From contig NZ_JAHSPD010000001.1 of NCBI RefSeq assembly GCF_020141465.1, forward strand, positions 1,780,374-1,844,373: a DNA stretch of 64,000 nucleotides, given 5' to 3'. Positions 43,349-51,794 of the stretch are shown here, piece by piece. The notes beneath the pieces are model-generated. The model had not been told where the DNA came from. It saw only the letters and a program-made list of their open reading frames with translations, and did not search any database. Made by a program: the position numbers and the translations under genes. The stretch's first letter is position 1. Every line of letters starts with the position of its first letter. This DNA is from Roseovarius carneus (GTDB lineage: Bacteria > Pseudomonadota > Alphaproteobacteria > Rhodobacterales > Rhodobacteraceae).

Positions 43349-44659
43349 TTAGTATGTGGCCTCATAGGCGGCGCAGCGGGCGGGGGTATCCATCTCCGCC
43401 AGATGCGCGATTTCAGCATTTTTATGCGCCCGGTAGACTGCGGCGAAACTGTCGGGGAACCATCCTTTGGCCACAGGGTCCGCCTCAAACGTATCGAGCG
43501 CGGCCTCCAGCGTTTCGGGCAGGCGGACAAAGCCGCGCGCATGCAGGTCCGCAGGGCTCAGCAGCGACAGATCTTCCTCAGTGGGGGCAGGGGCCGTCAG
43601 CCCATCCTCGATCCCCTGACAGCCCGCATGGACAATCGCGGCCAGCGCCAGATAGGGCGAGGCTGCGGCATCGGCGGCGCGGTATTCGATGTTGAACTGC
43701 CGCGCGATGGAGGCGGGGTCCTTGGCCGTGACCGGGCAGACCCGCAAGCTTGCCTCGCGGTCGCGGAACCCAAGGTTGTTATAGGCCGCCGACCAGCGAT
43801 GCGGCGTGAGCCGCTCGTAGGAAATCACCGACGGCGCGGTGAGCGCCACGATGCTCGGCATGTATTTCAGGACCCCGGCGGCAAATGCATCGGTGATGGC
43901 TGACATGCCGCAAGGCCCGTCCGCGTTATAGGTCACGGGCGCGCCGCTATCACCCACAAAGCTCATGTGGATATGCACGCCATTGCCCACGCTTCGTGTG
44001 TCGCGGATGGGCGAGAATGTCGCCTCCTCGCCAAAGCTGCGGGCGGTGTCGCGGGTGAATTCGCGCAAGATCACCGCCTGGTCGGCGCTGCGCACGCCTT
44101 GGGCGGGGCCGACGACGACCTCATATTGATTGGGCCCGTATTCCTTCATGATGCTGTCCGGCTCCAGCCCCGCACCGTGCAGCACCGCAATCAGCGTCTC
44201 GCAGAGATCACGCTGAAGCTCGAACCCGCCGCGCCCATAGGCCTGATGATCGAGGGCGGGGGGGGATTTGAGCTGAAATTCATGCTCGAACGCGGCGATG
44301 AGATGCACACCTGCCGCCTTGTGGAGCCGTGCCAGCGCGCCTTTGAGGGCCGAGCGCATGCACAGATCCCAAGGTGCGCCCTCCAGCGTTGTCACATCGC
44401 CGAGCATAAGGCGCGTGGGCGCGCCGTCGCCAAATTGCGTCTCGGCCAATGTATCCACATCGGGGATGAGCAGCAGATCCCCCAACGCGCCAAAGGGGCT
44501 TTCCGCGATCACGTCAAAGCAGGTGATCTGCACATTCGTCGGCGTCCAGCCGAGGCCGCGCTGGAGGCGCTTGTCGAGCTGATCGGCTGGGAAGGCTTTG
44601 CCGCGCACCTTGCCGGCAATGTCGCATAGGGCTGCGAAAATCAGGGGCGTCTGGGTCAT
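43349..44659 (-). CDS. Glutamine-synthetase-family ligase (GlnA-like)
   Basis: 436 aa, about the usual size for gamma-glutamyl ligases. FEHEFQLKS-like AAFEHEFQL, EYGPNQYEVVVGPAQGVRSAD, SVGNGVHIHMSFVGDSG and ERLTPHRWSAAYNNLGFRDREASLR are the metal and nucleotide site motifs of the GS-III-like PuuA/GlnT group. Such enzymes join an amine to the gamma-carboxyl of glutamate using ATP. The ATG at 44659 has AGAGGACC upstream and overlaps the regulator stop. Together with N-formylglutamate amidohydrolase in the facing operon, an unusual glutamyl intermediate is possible. True nitrogen-assimilation GS looks unlikely. Confidence 0.85.
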   Translation of the reverse strand: MTQTPLIFAALCDIAGKVRGKAFPADQLDKRLQRGLGWTPTNVQITCFDVIAESPFGALGDLLLIPDVDTLAETQFGDGAPTRLMLGDVTTLEGAPWDLCMRSALKGALARLHKAAGVHLIAAFEHEFQLKSPPALDHQAYGRGGFELQRDLCETLIAVLHGAGLEPDSIMKEYGPNQYEVVVGPAQGVRSADQAVILREFTRDTARSFGEEATFSPIRDTRSVGNGVHIHMSFVGDSGAPVTYNADGPCGMSAITDAFAAGVLKYMPSIVALTAPSVISYERLTPHRWSAAYNNLGFRDREASLRVCPVTAKDPASIARQFNIEYRAADAAASPYLALAAIVHAGCQGIEDGLTAPAPTEEDLSLLSPADLHARGFVRLPETLEAALDTFEADPVAKGWFPDSFAAVYRAHKNAEIAHLAEMDTPARCAAYEATY

Positions 44660-45504
44660 GTCTGGTCCTCTTTGGGTCTTAGTCTCAGGGCTTCCCATGC
44701 TTCCATCCGGGCGCGGGTCTTGTCCCAGTCATGCTCCGCGATGCGGGTCACGATTGCCTCGGTCACGGCGAGGGCGGCAGAATATGTGTCCCAGAGGGTG
44801 CCGCTATCAATGGGCACGGGCAAGACCTCACGCGCATGTTTGGCGATGGGCGATATCCATTTATCGGTCATGAGTATTATGCGGGCATGTCGGCTTTGTG
44901 CGGCGCGACTGGCCAATTGCTCCAACAGTGGCTCATAGCGGCGGAAATCCACCAGAAATAGGATATCGCCCTGCCGCATCCGTAACAGATACTCCGGCCA
45001 TCCTTCGGCATTGGGTGGCAGGTGATAGACATCCTTGCGGCTCAGCTGCAAATGGAAGGTCAGATGCTTGGCAATCGTGTCGCTGATCCGCCCGCCAATG
45101 ACATAGATGCGCCGCTTGGGATCGGCCAGAAGGGTGCAGATCTGGAGGAACTGATCCTCGGTGATCGCATCCGCTGCAATGGCCATTTGCGACGTGGATT
45201 TGGCGATGAAATCCTTGAGAAAGCCGCCCTCGACGGGGCGTCCGGGCGCGTGCAGATCAAGCGGTGATCGCATGCCTTGTTTCAGCTCAGAGATCAGCTC
45301 GCGTTGAAACTCCTGATAGCCTTCAAGCCCGATCTTGGTGACAAAGCGCGAGATGGACGGGGCCGAGACCTCCGAATGCCGGGCCAGCTCGTGAATGGGG
45401 GCGAGGCCCGAGAAGGGATAGTCCGACAGGATCATGGCGGCGAGCTTGCGCTCTCCGATCGTCAGGGTTTCGGCTGCGTTCTCAATGCGTTCTCGGACAA
45501 TCAT
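44656..45504 (-). CDS. RpiR/MurR-family transcriptional regulator
   Basis: 282 aa. Residues about 1-80 form the RpiR-type helix-turn-helix (ERIENAAETLTIGERKLAA, then ELARHSEVSAPSISRFVTKIG). A SIS sugar-isomerase domain (about 120-260) has the loop IYVIGGRISDTIAKHL. SIS domains normally sense phosphosugars, so its use here for an amide regulon is odd. First gene of the minus-strand operon, divergent from the isochorismatase-like gene, with candidate palindromic operators between them. It probably controls both arms. Confidence 0.88.
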   Translation of the reverse strand: MIVRERIENAAETLTIGERKLAAMILSDYPFSGLAPIHELARHSEVSAPSISRFVTKIGLEGYQEFQRELISELKQGMRSPLDLHAPGRPVEGGFLKDFIAKSTSQMAIAADAITEDQFLQICTLLADPKRRIYVIGGRISDTIAKHLTFHLQLSRKDVYHLPPNAEGWPEYLLRMRQGDILFLVDFRRYEPLLEQLASRAAQSRHARIILMTDKWISPIAKHAREVLPVPIDSGTLWDTYSAALAVTEAIVTRIAEHDWDKTRARMEAWEALRLRPKEDQT

Positions 45505-45541
45505 AGGGCTGGCGATCTGCCTTTTGTTTAGGCAAGGGTGT

Positions 45542-45594
45542 GTGAATTATTTTTTCACGTCAACAATTTTAATTGACAATGAAACAACAGTTTC
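45542..45594. promoter_or_regulatory. Clustered inverted repeats in the divergent promoter region
   Basis: Three inverted repeats in an AT-rich 53-base stretch: GTGAA (45542-45546)/TTCAC (45554-45558), GTCAA (45559-45563)/TTGAC (45573-45577), and GAAAC (45581-45585)/GTTTC (45590-45594). A consensus TTGACA (45573-45578) is a candidate -35 box for the plus-strand operon. The position between an RpiR gene and its divergent target makes operator function likely, but none is proven. Confidence 0.5.
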
Positions 45595-45699
45595 GTTTCC
45601 TTAGCGTCACCCAACCGGGTCAGGGCGATGCCACCGCCTCAGAATCATGCCCGGTCTGCTCGCCGATTTGCTCCTTTTGCCACAAGAAAAGAATACCAC

Positions 45700-46362
45700 A
45701 TGACACAAAATAAGACCGGAGTTTTGACGCGTGAGGTGCCTTTGGTGCCCACCCAATCGGGTCTGCTGTTCATCGACGTGCAGAATTTCAGCGCCAAGCG
45801 CGAGGGGGCCGAGTTCGCGCATCTTTCGGATGCGGAGTTCCGGAAAAGCTATGGCTGGTTCTTCGATGAGCTCGGCGCGCGGGTGATCCCCAATATGCAG
45901 GCGCTTCAGGCGGGGTGCCGGGCCGCTGGGGTCGAGGTGATGTATACGACTATCGAGAGCCTTACGAAGGACGGGCGCGACCGCAGCCTTGATTACAAGA
46001 TAACCGGGTTCAACGTGCCCAAAGGGTCATGGGACGGCAAGGTGATCGACGAGATCGCACCGGGCGATGATGAGATCGTATTGCCGAAATCGTCCTCCTC
46101 GGTCTTCGTCTCGACCCATATTGATTATCTGCTGCGCAATCTTGGGATTCGCCAGATTGTGCTCTGTGGCCTGATCACCGATCAATGCGTGGAAAGCGCG
46201 ATCCGCGATGCCTGTGATCTGGGATATCTGGTGACGCAGGTGACGGATGCGTGCCTTACCTACACGCCAGAGCGGCACGACCATTCGCTGCGCACGATCA
46301 AAGGCTATTGCCGGCAGGTGACCACGGCTGAACTGCTTGCGGAACTCGCTGGCCATGGATGA
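45700..46362 (+). CDS. Isochorismatase-superfamily cysteine hydrolase
   Basis: 220 aa, cytoplasmic. The catalytic triad is visible: D26 (LLFIDVQNFS), K130 (LPKSSSSVF) and C163 (TDQCVESAIRDACDLGY), with the cis-peptide stretch GLITDQ. This fold includes N-carbamoylsarcosine, biuret and ureidoacrylate amidohydrolases and isochorismatase. The amide-hydrolysing group fits best with this operon. The ATG at 45700 follows AAAAGAATACC. It starts the plus-strand arm and overlaps the permease gene by ATGA. Exact substrate unknown. Confidence 0.85.
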   Translation: MTQNKTGVLTREVPLVPTQSGLLFIDVQNFSAKREGAEFAHLSDAEFRKSYGWFFDELGARVIPNMQALQAGCRAAGVEVMYTTIESLTKDGRDRSLDYKITGFNVPKGSWDGKVIDEIAPGDDEIVLPKSSSSVFVSTHIDYLLRNLGIRQIVLCGLITDQCVESAIRDACDLGYLVTQVTDACLTYTPERHDHSLRTIKGYCRQVTTAELLAELAGHG

Positions 46363-48272
46363 GTGCGCCCATGAGTGACGCGGCGTTTCTCACGCATCCC
46401 GCGCGGTTGCGCGCGGCGAACACGGCGCGCACGCTTGTGTGTATTGCCCTTTTGGCAGTGGTTGTGGCGGTGCTCACGCTGGTCTTTGGCCGCTCGGGCG
46501 AGCGGATCGCGGTGCAGATGTGCGTGAACGTGGCCGCCGTTGTGGCCCTTGGTGTTTATTGCGGCAACACGGGCATCGTGTCCTTCGGGCATGGCGCGTT
46601 CATGGCGATCGGCGCCTATACTTCGGCCATTCTGACCATGCCTGCTGGTATTCAGCGCACGGCCCTGCCGGACTTGCCCGTATTCATGGCTGGATATGAG
46701 CTGTCGCTCTGGATGGCCTTGCCGGTGGTTGCTATTGCCGGGCTGGCCTTTGCAGCACTCAGCGGAAGTGCGATTGCCCGGCTTGCCGGGGCGTCTGCCG
46801 CGATTGCCTCTCTGGGGCTGTTGATCATCACCCATAGCGTGGCCATCGGCGCGCGCGAGATCACACGCGGCAGCCAGACATTCTTTGGCGCCCCCCGTGT
46901 GGTGGACCTGACGCTCGCCTTTGCCGCAGCGGTGGTTTTCATTGTTCTGGCAAGGCTCTACCGCGAAAGCCCGCAGGGTCTTTTCGCCCGCGCGGCGCGC
47001 GATGATCCGGATGCCGCAGCCGCGCTCGGCATCAATCCACAGCGCACGCGCTTCATCAGCTGGTGCCTGTCGGGGACGATGTGTGCCGTCGCAGGCGCGC
47101 TTTATGGTCATATGCTCGGGGCGTTTTCGCCTGCGTCTTTTTACCTGTCGCTGGTGTTTGCGCATGTGGCGATGATGATCGTGGGCGGCATGGCCTCGGT
47201 CGGAGGAGCCGTAGCAGGCGTTATCGCCGTCACGCTTTTGCAAGACACCGTGCGCCAGTTTGAGGGCGGTGTGGAGCTTTTCGGCGTCGTGATGCCCGAG
47301 GTTTTCGGGCTGACCACGGTGTCCTTGGGTCTTGCGATCCTTCTGGTGATCTGGCTGAGGCCCACGGGGCTTGTGGGCAGTTTTGAGCTTGGCCCCGGGG
47401 CGGGCGCGCGCATCTTTGACCGGATCACGGGACGCACTGAGCCCGCGCCTGCGCCCGCGCAGGTGGGTGAAATGACACTCTCGGCTGAGGGGTTGTCGAA
47501 AAGCTTTGCGGGGGTGAAGGCCGTGACGGACATGAGCTTTGAGGCCCCTACAGGCCGGGTGACCGGGTTGATCGGGCCGAATGGTGCGGGCAAATCCACT
47601 TTGGTGAACCTCATCACGCGGCAATATCATGCGGATACGGGGCGCACGCATCTGTCGGGCACGGATCTCAGCCATGTGTCGCGCGAAGGGATAGCGCGCG
47701 CAGGCGTCTCACGCAGCTTCCAGAACCTGAGGCTTTTTCAGGGGCTTACGGTCTATGAGAACGTCTTCGTCTCCGCCCTTGCCGCGGGCCGGGGGCGCAG
47801 CGAGGCGGCGTCTGTGGCCCTGCGTGAGCTCTATGCGTTTGATCTGGGCGCACTGGCGGCCACGCGGGCGGACGCGCTGCCCTATGGCGCGCGCAAACGG
47901 TTGGAGGTTGCGCGGTCGCTGGCGCAGGAGCCCGTGATCTTGCTGCTGGACGAGCCTGCGGCGGGCATGAACCCCGCCGAGACCGATGACCTTGCCGATC
48001 GGCTGATCCGGGTCCGCGACGAACGTGGCATCGGGATTTTGCTGATCGACCATGATCTGCGTTTCGTCAACCGACTGTCGAGTTGGACGGTCGTGATGAA
48101 TCGCGGCACCTTGATTGCCCAAGGCACGCCGGAAGACGTGCGCGCCAATCCGGCGGTGATCGAGGCCTATATCGGGCGTGGACGCACCGCTGCCTCCGTG
48201 GCCGATACTGTGGCCGACAAAGAAGAAGAAACCACCACTCACCCCACCTCTCAACAAGGAGTAACACCATGA
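46359..48272 (+). CDS. Fused LivM-type permease and LivG-type ATPase
   Basis: 637-aa ABC importer subunit. Residues about 20-345 form the LivM permease with GNTGIVSFGHGAFMAIGAYTS. Residues about 370-625 are a LivG ATPase: Walker A GPNGAGKST from 406, VILLLDEPAAGMNPAE, and LLIDHDLRFVNRLSSW. These are usually separate genes, so the fusion fixes their 1:1 ratio. ATGA overlap with the hydrolase and ATGA overlap with the binding-protein gene downstream. There is a short acidic C-terminal tail. Confidence 0.92.
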   Translation: MSAPMSDAAFLTHPARLRAANTARTLVCIALLAVVVAVLTLVFGRSGERIAVQMCVNVAAVVALGVYCGNTGIVSFGHGAFMAIGAYTSAILTMPAGIQRTALPDLPVFMAGYELSLWMALPVVAIAGLAFAALSGSAIARLAGASAAIASLGLLIITHSVAIGAREITRGSQTFFGAPRVVDLTLAFAAAVVFIVLARLYRESPQGLFARAARDDPDAAAALGINPQRTRFISWCLSGTMCAVAGALYGHMLGAFSPASFYLSLVFAHVAMMIVGGMASVGGAVAGVIAVTLLQDTVRQFEGGVELFGVVMPEVFGLTTVSLGLAILLVIWLRPTGLVGSFELGPGAGARIFDRITGRTEPAPAPAQVGEMTLSAEGLSKSFAGVKAVTDMSFEAPTGRVTGLIGPNGAGKSTLVNLITRQYHADTGRTHLSGTDLSHVSREGIARAGVSRSFQNLRLFQGLTVYENVFVSALAAGRGRSEAASVALRELYAFDLGALAATRADALPYGARKRLEVARSLAQEPVILLLDEPAAGMNPAETDDLADRLIRVRDERGIGILLIDHDLRFVNRLSSWTVVMNRGTLIAQGTPEDVRANPAVIEAYIGRGRTAASVADTVADKEEETTTHPTSQQGVTP

Positions 48273-49420
48273 TTTTTCGAAAATTTCTTTTGACAACCAC
48301 CAGCGCGCTTGTCGTTGCTGGCGCGGCGAATGCCGAGGAGTATCTGATCGGCGTGATGTCGGCGCAATCGGGATATCTGGCACCTTATGACGGGCCCGCC
48401 TATGCGGGTTTTCAGTTCTGCGTGGACCAAAAGAACGCCAATGGCGGGCTGAACGGCACGCATATGGTGCGGACCATCGTGAAGGACACCCGCTCGGACA
48501 TTGCCGAGGGTGTGAAGGTCGTGCAGGAAATGCTCGATGACGGCGCGCAGTTCATCGTCTCCTCCGCCGATGCGGACCCTACGATTGCCGCCGCGCAAAT
48601 CACCTTGGCCGACGGTATCCCCACCATGACATTCGCGGGCACAGCGCCCGTGCTCACGCAAGTGGGCGAGCATGTGTTCGGAAGCTATCCTGCGGATAAC
48701 CAACAAGGTGCCGTTCTGGCCGCCTATGCGCGCGACCAGGGCTTTGAGAATGTCTATCTCGTGAAATCCCCCGATAGCGCCTATACGCTGGGCGGTCCTG
48801 AGTATTTCGGTGAGGCATTCGAAGCGCTCGGCGGCAATATCGTCGGCACCTCCAACTATTCGCTGAACCAGCCTGACTTCTCGGCCATCGTGACCACGAT
48901 CAAGGCGGCTGAACCAACACCGGACGTGATCGTGACATGGGCGTGGGAGCCGGACTTCCCGGCCTTCATCAAGGCCGTGCGCGGCGCGGGTCTCGACACC
49001 CAAGTGATGGGCGGCGACGTGCTTGATACACCCACCGTGCGCGGTTTGGGCGAAGTGGTGGGCGGTGTTGTCCACACATCGGGCGGCTTCCCGGATGAAG
49101 GCTCGGCCTATGCGCAGTTCATCGCGGATTTCACCGAGGCCAACGGTACCGCACCGGACAATAACTACTACGTCAACGGCTGCGATATCGTGAACATGAT
49201 CGAACAGGCATTGGCTGCCGCAGGCTCGACCGAGCCCGCCGCAGTGGTTGCCGCCATGGCCGAAATTGAAAACGGGCAGGGCATCATGTCCAACTTCACC
49301 TTCAAGGGCACAGACCGGATGCCGCTGCGCGAAGTGGTTGTGGCGCGGATCACCGGCGATGGTCAGAAAGAGTTCGTCAAGCGTACGATGGCGGACCCTG
49401 CAACCCTGCCACAGCCGTAA
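48269..49420 (+). CDS. ABC transporter substrate-binding protein (LivK type)
   Basis: 383 aa, periplasmic. A Sec signal MIFRKFLLTTTSALVVAGAANA precedes EEYLIGVMSAQSGYLAP, the start of the type I periplasmic-binding fold. Unlike the first operon's receptor, this is Sec-, not Tat-exported. Residues expected to bind ligand lie around SADADPTIAAAQ and YPADNQQGAVLAAYA, but they do not identify the ligand. The ATG at 48269 follows AAGGAGTAAC. Middle of a five-component ABC importer with downstream LivF- and LivH-type genes. Confidence 0.9.
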   Translation: MIFRKFLLTTTSALVVAGAANAEEYLIGVMSAQSGYLAPYDGPAYAGFQFCVDQKNANGGLNGTHMVRTIVKDTRSDIAEGVKVVQEMLDDGAQFIVSSADADPTIAAAQITLADGIPTMTFAGTAPVLTQVGEHVFGSYPADNQQGAVLAAYARDQGFENVYLVKSPDSAYTLGGPEYFGEAFEALGGNIVGTSNYSLNQPDFSAIVTTIKAAEPTPDVIVTWAWEPDFPAFIKAVRGAGLDTQVMGGDVLDTPTVRGLGEVVGGVVHTSGGFPDEGSAYAQFIADFTEANGTAPDNNYYVNGCDIVNMIEQALAAAGSTEPAAVVAAMAEIENGQGIMSNFTFKGTDRMPLREVVVARITGDGQKEFVKRTMADPATLPQP

Positions 49421-49431
49421 GACAAAGGGGC

Positions 49432-50145
49432 ATGGAAACCGCACTCACCATAAAAGCGCTCGACGTTCGCTATGGTCCGGTTCAGGCCACGCGCGGCGTG
49501 GACCTGACGGCGGCCAAGGGCGGCGTCACGGCCCTTCTGGGCGCGAATGGCGCGGGCAAGACATCGACCGTGATGGCCATTGCAGGCGCGCGGAAGATCT
49601 CCGCAGGGTCGGTTTCCATCTTCGGCACGGATATGACAGGGGCCACGCCCGACGCCATTGTGCGCGCGGGCGTGGCCATTTCACCGGAGGGGCGGCGCGT
49701 TTTTGCGGCCCTGTCCGTGGAGGATAATCTGACGCTGGCAGGGTCGGTGATCGGGGATGCGGCCACCGCGTCTGCGCGTAAGGCCGCGATGATGGAACGG
49801 TTTCCCATTCTCGGCGAGCGGCGCCGCCAGCTTGCGGGGCTTTTGTCGGGCGGCGAGCAACAGATGCTGGCCGTGGCGCGGGCGCTGATGAGCGGGCCTC
49901 GGCTTCTCTTGATGGACGAGCCGTCTCTGGGCCTCGCGCCGCAGATGGTGGATACGATTTTCGGCATCGTGGAGGAGCTGCGCGATGAGGGGATTTCCAT
50001 CCTTCTGGTCGAGCAGAATGCGACACTGGCCCTTGATGTGGCCGATCATGCGGTGGTTCTGGCCAATGGGGCCGTGGCCGCAGCAGGCCCGCCGGAGGAT
50101 TTGAAAAATGACAAGCTGCTCCAAGCAGCCTATTTGGCGGCCTGA
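49432..50145 (+). CDS. LivF-type ABC transporter ATP-binding protein
   Basis: 237 aa. Walker A GANGAGKTS, signature LLSGGEQQMLAVARALM, Walker B LLLMDEPSLGLAPQ and H-loop LLVEQNATLALDVADHA are intact; LivF-type PEGRRVF motif is present. Second ATPase of the amide-regulon importer. 11 bases after the binding-protein gene, 3 before the LivH gene. Confidence 0.9.
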   Translation: METALTIKALDVRYGPVQATRGVDLTAAKGGVTALLGANGAGKTSTVMAIAGARKISAGSVSIFGTDMTGATPDAIVRAGVAISPEGRRVFAALSVEDNLTLAGSVIGDAATASARKAAMMERFPILGERRRQLAGLLSGGEQQMLAVARALMSGPRLLLMDEPSLGLAPQMVDTIFGIVEELRDEGISILLVEQNATLALDVADHAVVLANGAVAAAGPPEDLKNDKLLQAAYLAA

Positions 50146-50148
50146 CCT

Positions 50149-51036
50149 ATGGACCTGATTTTGCAACAATCCATCAACGCGATCAGCCTTGGGGGCATCT
50201 ATGCGATGCTGGCCTTGGGTCTTGCGATTGTGTTCTCCATCGTTGGGCTCATCAACTTCGCCCACGGCGATATCATGACATTCGGCGGCTACGGGATTTT
50301 CCTGGCGCTTGTCTTTGGGATGCCGCCTGCGGTGGCGTTGGCCATTGGTATCGGGGCGGCGGTGGTGATGGCGCTGGCCTTGGAGCGCACGGCGTTTCGC
50401 GCGATGCGCGGCGCGGATGTGGTCACGCTTTTGATCACCAGCTTTGCGGTCTCGGAAATTCTCAAAGTGGTCTTCCAAAACACCATCTCCGCGCGCCCCG
50501 TGCCGATTTCCTTTCCTGCGGAATGGTCGGGGACCTATCAGGTGGGCGGGGCGACCATCGGCGTGGTGCCCACCGTGTCGATCATCGTGGCGTTCGCCTC
50601 GCTCGCGGGGCTGACATGGGTGCTCAAGCGGACGGCCACGGGCATGGCCATGCGGGCCGCAGCAGAAGATTTGGAGATGCTCAAGCTTCTCGGTGTGCGG
50701 GCCAATCGCGTGGTGGCCGTGGCCTTTGCCATCTCGGGCCTGCTGGCGGGGATCGCGGCGGTGATCTGGACCGCGCAGCGCGGCTCGGTCGATCCGATGA
50801 TGGGGTTCTTTCCGGTGCTCAAGGCATTTATCGCCACGGTTCTGGGGGGGCTGGGCAGCCTCAGTGGTGCGGTTCTCGGCGGCTTCGTGATTGGTATTCT
50901 GGAGGTTTTGACGCAAGCCTTCTTGCCTGACACGCTCTCGCCCTACCGCGACGCTATCGTGTTGGCGCTTGTCATTGCGGTGCTGTTGTGGCGCCCCGAT
51001 GGGCTTTTGCCCGGCAAAACCGGGAACCGCTCGTGA
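50149..51036 (+). CDS. LivH-type ABC transporter permease
   Basis: 295 aa, about eight membrane helices. GGIYAMLALGLAIVFSIVGLI and NFAHGDIMTFGGYGIF are the LivH hallmark, and LGGLGSLSGAVLGGFVIGILE is the C-terminal one. The stop overlaps the following hydrolase start (GTGA). Completes the importer. Confidence 0.92.
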   Translation: MDLILQQSINAISLGGIYAMLALGLAIVFSIVGLINFAHGDIMTFGGYGIFLALVFGMPPAVALAIGIGAAVVMALALERTAFRAMRGADVVTLLITSFAVSEILKVVFQNTISARPVPISFPAEWSGTYQVGGATIGVVPTVSIIVAFASLAGLTWVLKRTATGMAMRAAAEDLEMLKLLGVRANRVVAVAFAISGLLAGIAAVIWTAQRGSVDPMMGFFPVLKAFIATVLGGLGSLSGAVLGGFVIGILEVLTQAFLPDTLSPYRDAIVLALVIAVLLWRPDGLLPGKTGNRS

Positions 51037-51791
51037 CAGGGGCGTTGACTGCGCCGGGTGATCCCATAGCGGTGGAGTGGGTCCATCCCGAGAGCAAGAG
51101 CGAGGTCCTGTTGTTGTGCGAACATGCGGGGCAGGCGATCCCGAAGCGGCTTGGGGGGTTGGGTCTGCCCGAGGGGGCGCTGGACCGTCATATCGGCTGG
51201 GATATCGGCGCGGAACGGCTGGCGCGCGCGCTGGCAGACCGGCTGGGTGCGCCGCTGATTATTCAGCGCTACAGCCGCCTGGTGCTTGATTGCAACCGCC
51301 CTGCGGGCTCTGCCGGGTCAATCCCCGAGGTGAGCGATGGCATCGCCGTGCCCGGCAATCAGGGGATTTCGGATCAGGACCGCGCGGCGCGACAAGAGAT
51401 GATTTTCGATCCGCTCAACGCCGCCATTGATCAGGGCTTTGCCCATGTCCCACGACGCGCCGCCTTTTCTATTCACAGCTATACAAGGCGGATGCAGGAC
51501 GGCGTGCGCCGCACATGGGATGCGGGGTTTCTCAGCCGCCATGATCTGGTGACGGCGCAGACCTTCGTGGACAGTATCTCAGGGTTGGAGCCGGGGCTGG
51601 TTCTTGGGGTCAACCAGCCCTACCAGATCGAAGCGGACAGCGATTGGTTCATCCCGCATCATGCGGAGCGGCGCGGGATGCGCCATACCTTGGTCGAGGT
51701 GTGCAACGATCAGCTGGGCACTGATGCGCAGGTCGCGCGTTGGGCCGATCTTCTGGCACATGCGGTGGGCGAGATACTGGCCGCGCCTTAA
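51033..51791 (+). CDS. N-formylglutamate amidohydrolase-family protein
   Basis: 252 aa, cytoplasmic. EVLLLCEHAGQAIPKRLGG, DRHIGWDIGAERLARALAD, RYSRLVLDCNRP and AFSIHSYTRRMQDG form the FGase (HutG-type) metal and substrate motifs. The known reaction is N-formyl-L-glutamate to formate plus glutamate. The start is GTG 51033 overlapping the LivH stop. There are no hut genes around, so a histidine route is unlikely; the neighbours suggest it handles a formyl or gamma-glutamyl product of this regulon. It ends 3 bases before the convergent fusion gene. Confidence 0.85.
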   Translation: MTGALTAPGDPIAVEWVHPESKSEVLLLCEHAGQAIPKRLGGLGLPEGALDRHIGWDIGAERLARALADRLGAPLIIQRYSRLVLDCNRPAGSAGSIPEVSDGIAVPGNQGISDQDRAARQEMIFDPLNAAIDQGFAHVPRRAAFSIHSYTRRMQDGVRRTWDAGFLSRHDLVTAQTFVDSISGLEPGLVLGVNQPYQIEADSDWFIPHHAERRGMRHTLVEVCNDQLGTDAQVARWADLLAHAVGEILAAP

Positions 51792-51794
51792 GCG

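Noticed and set aside
46305..47675. Minus-strand open frame of about 456 codons
   Set aside because: Opposite the fused permease-ATPase; shadow sequence rich in His, Arg and Lys.
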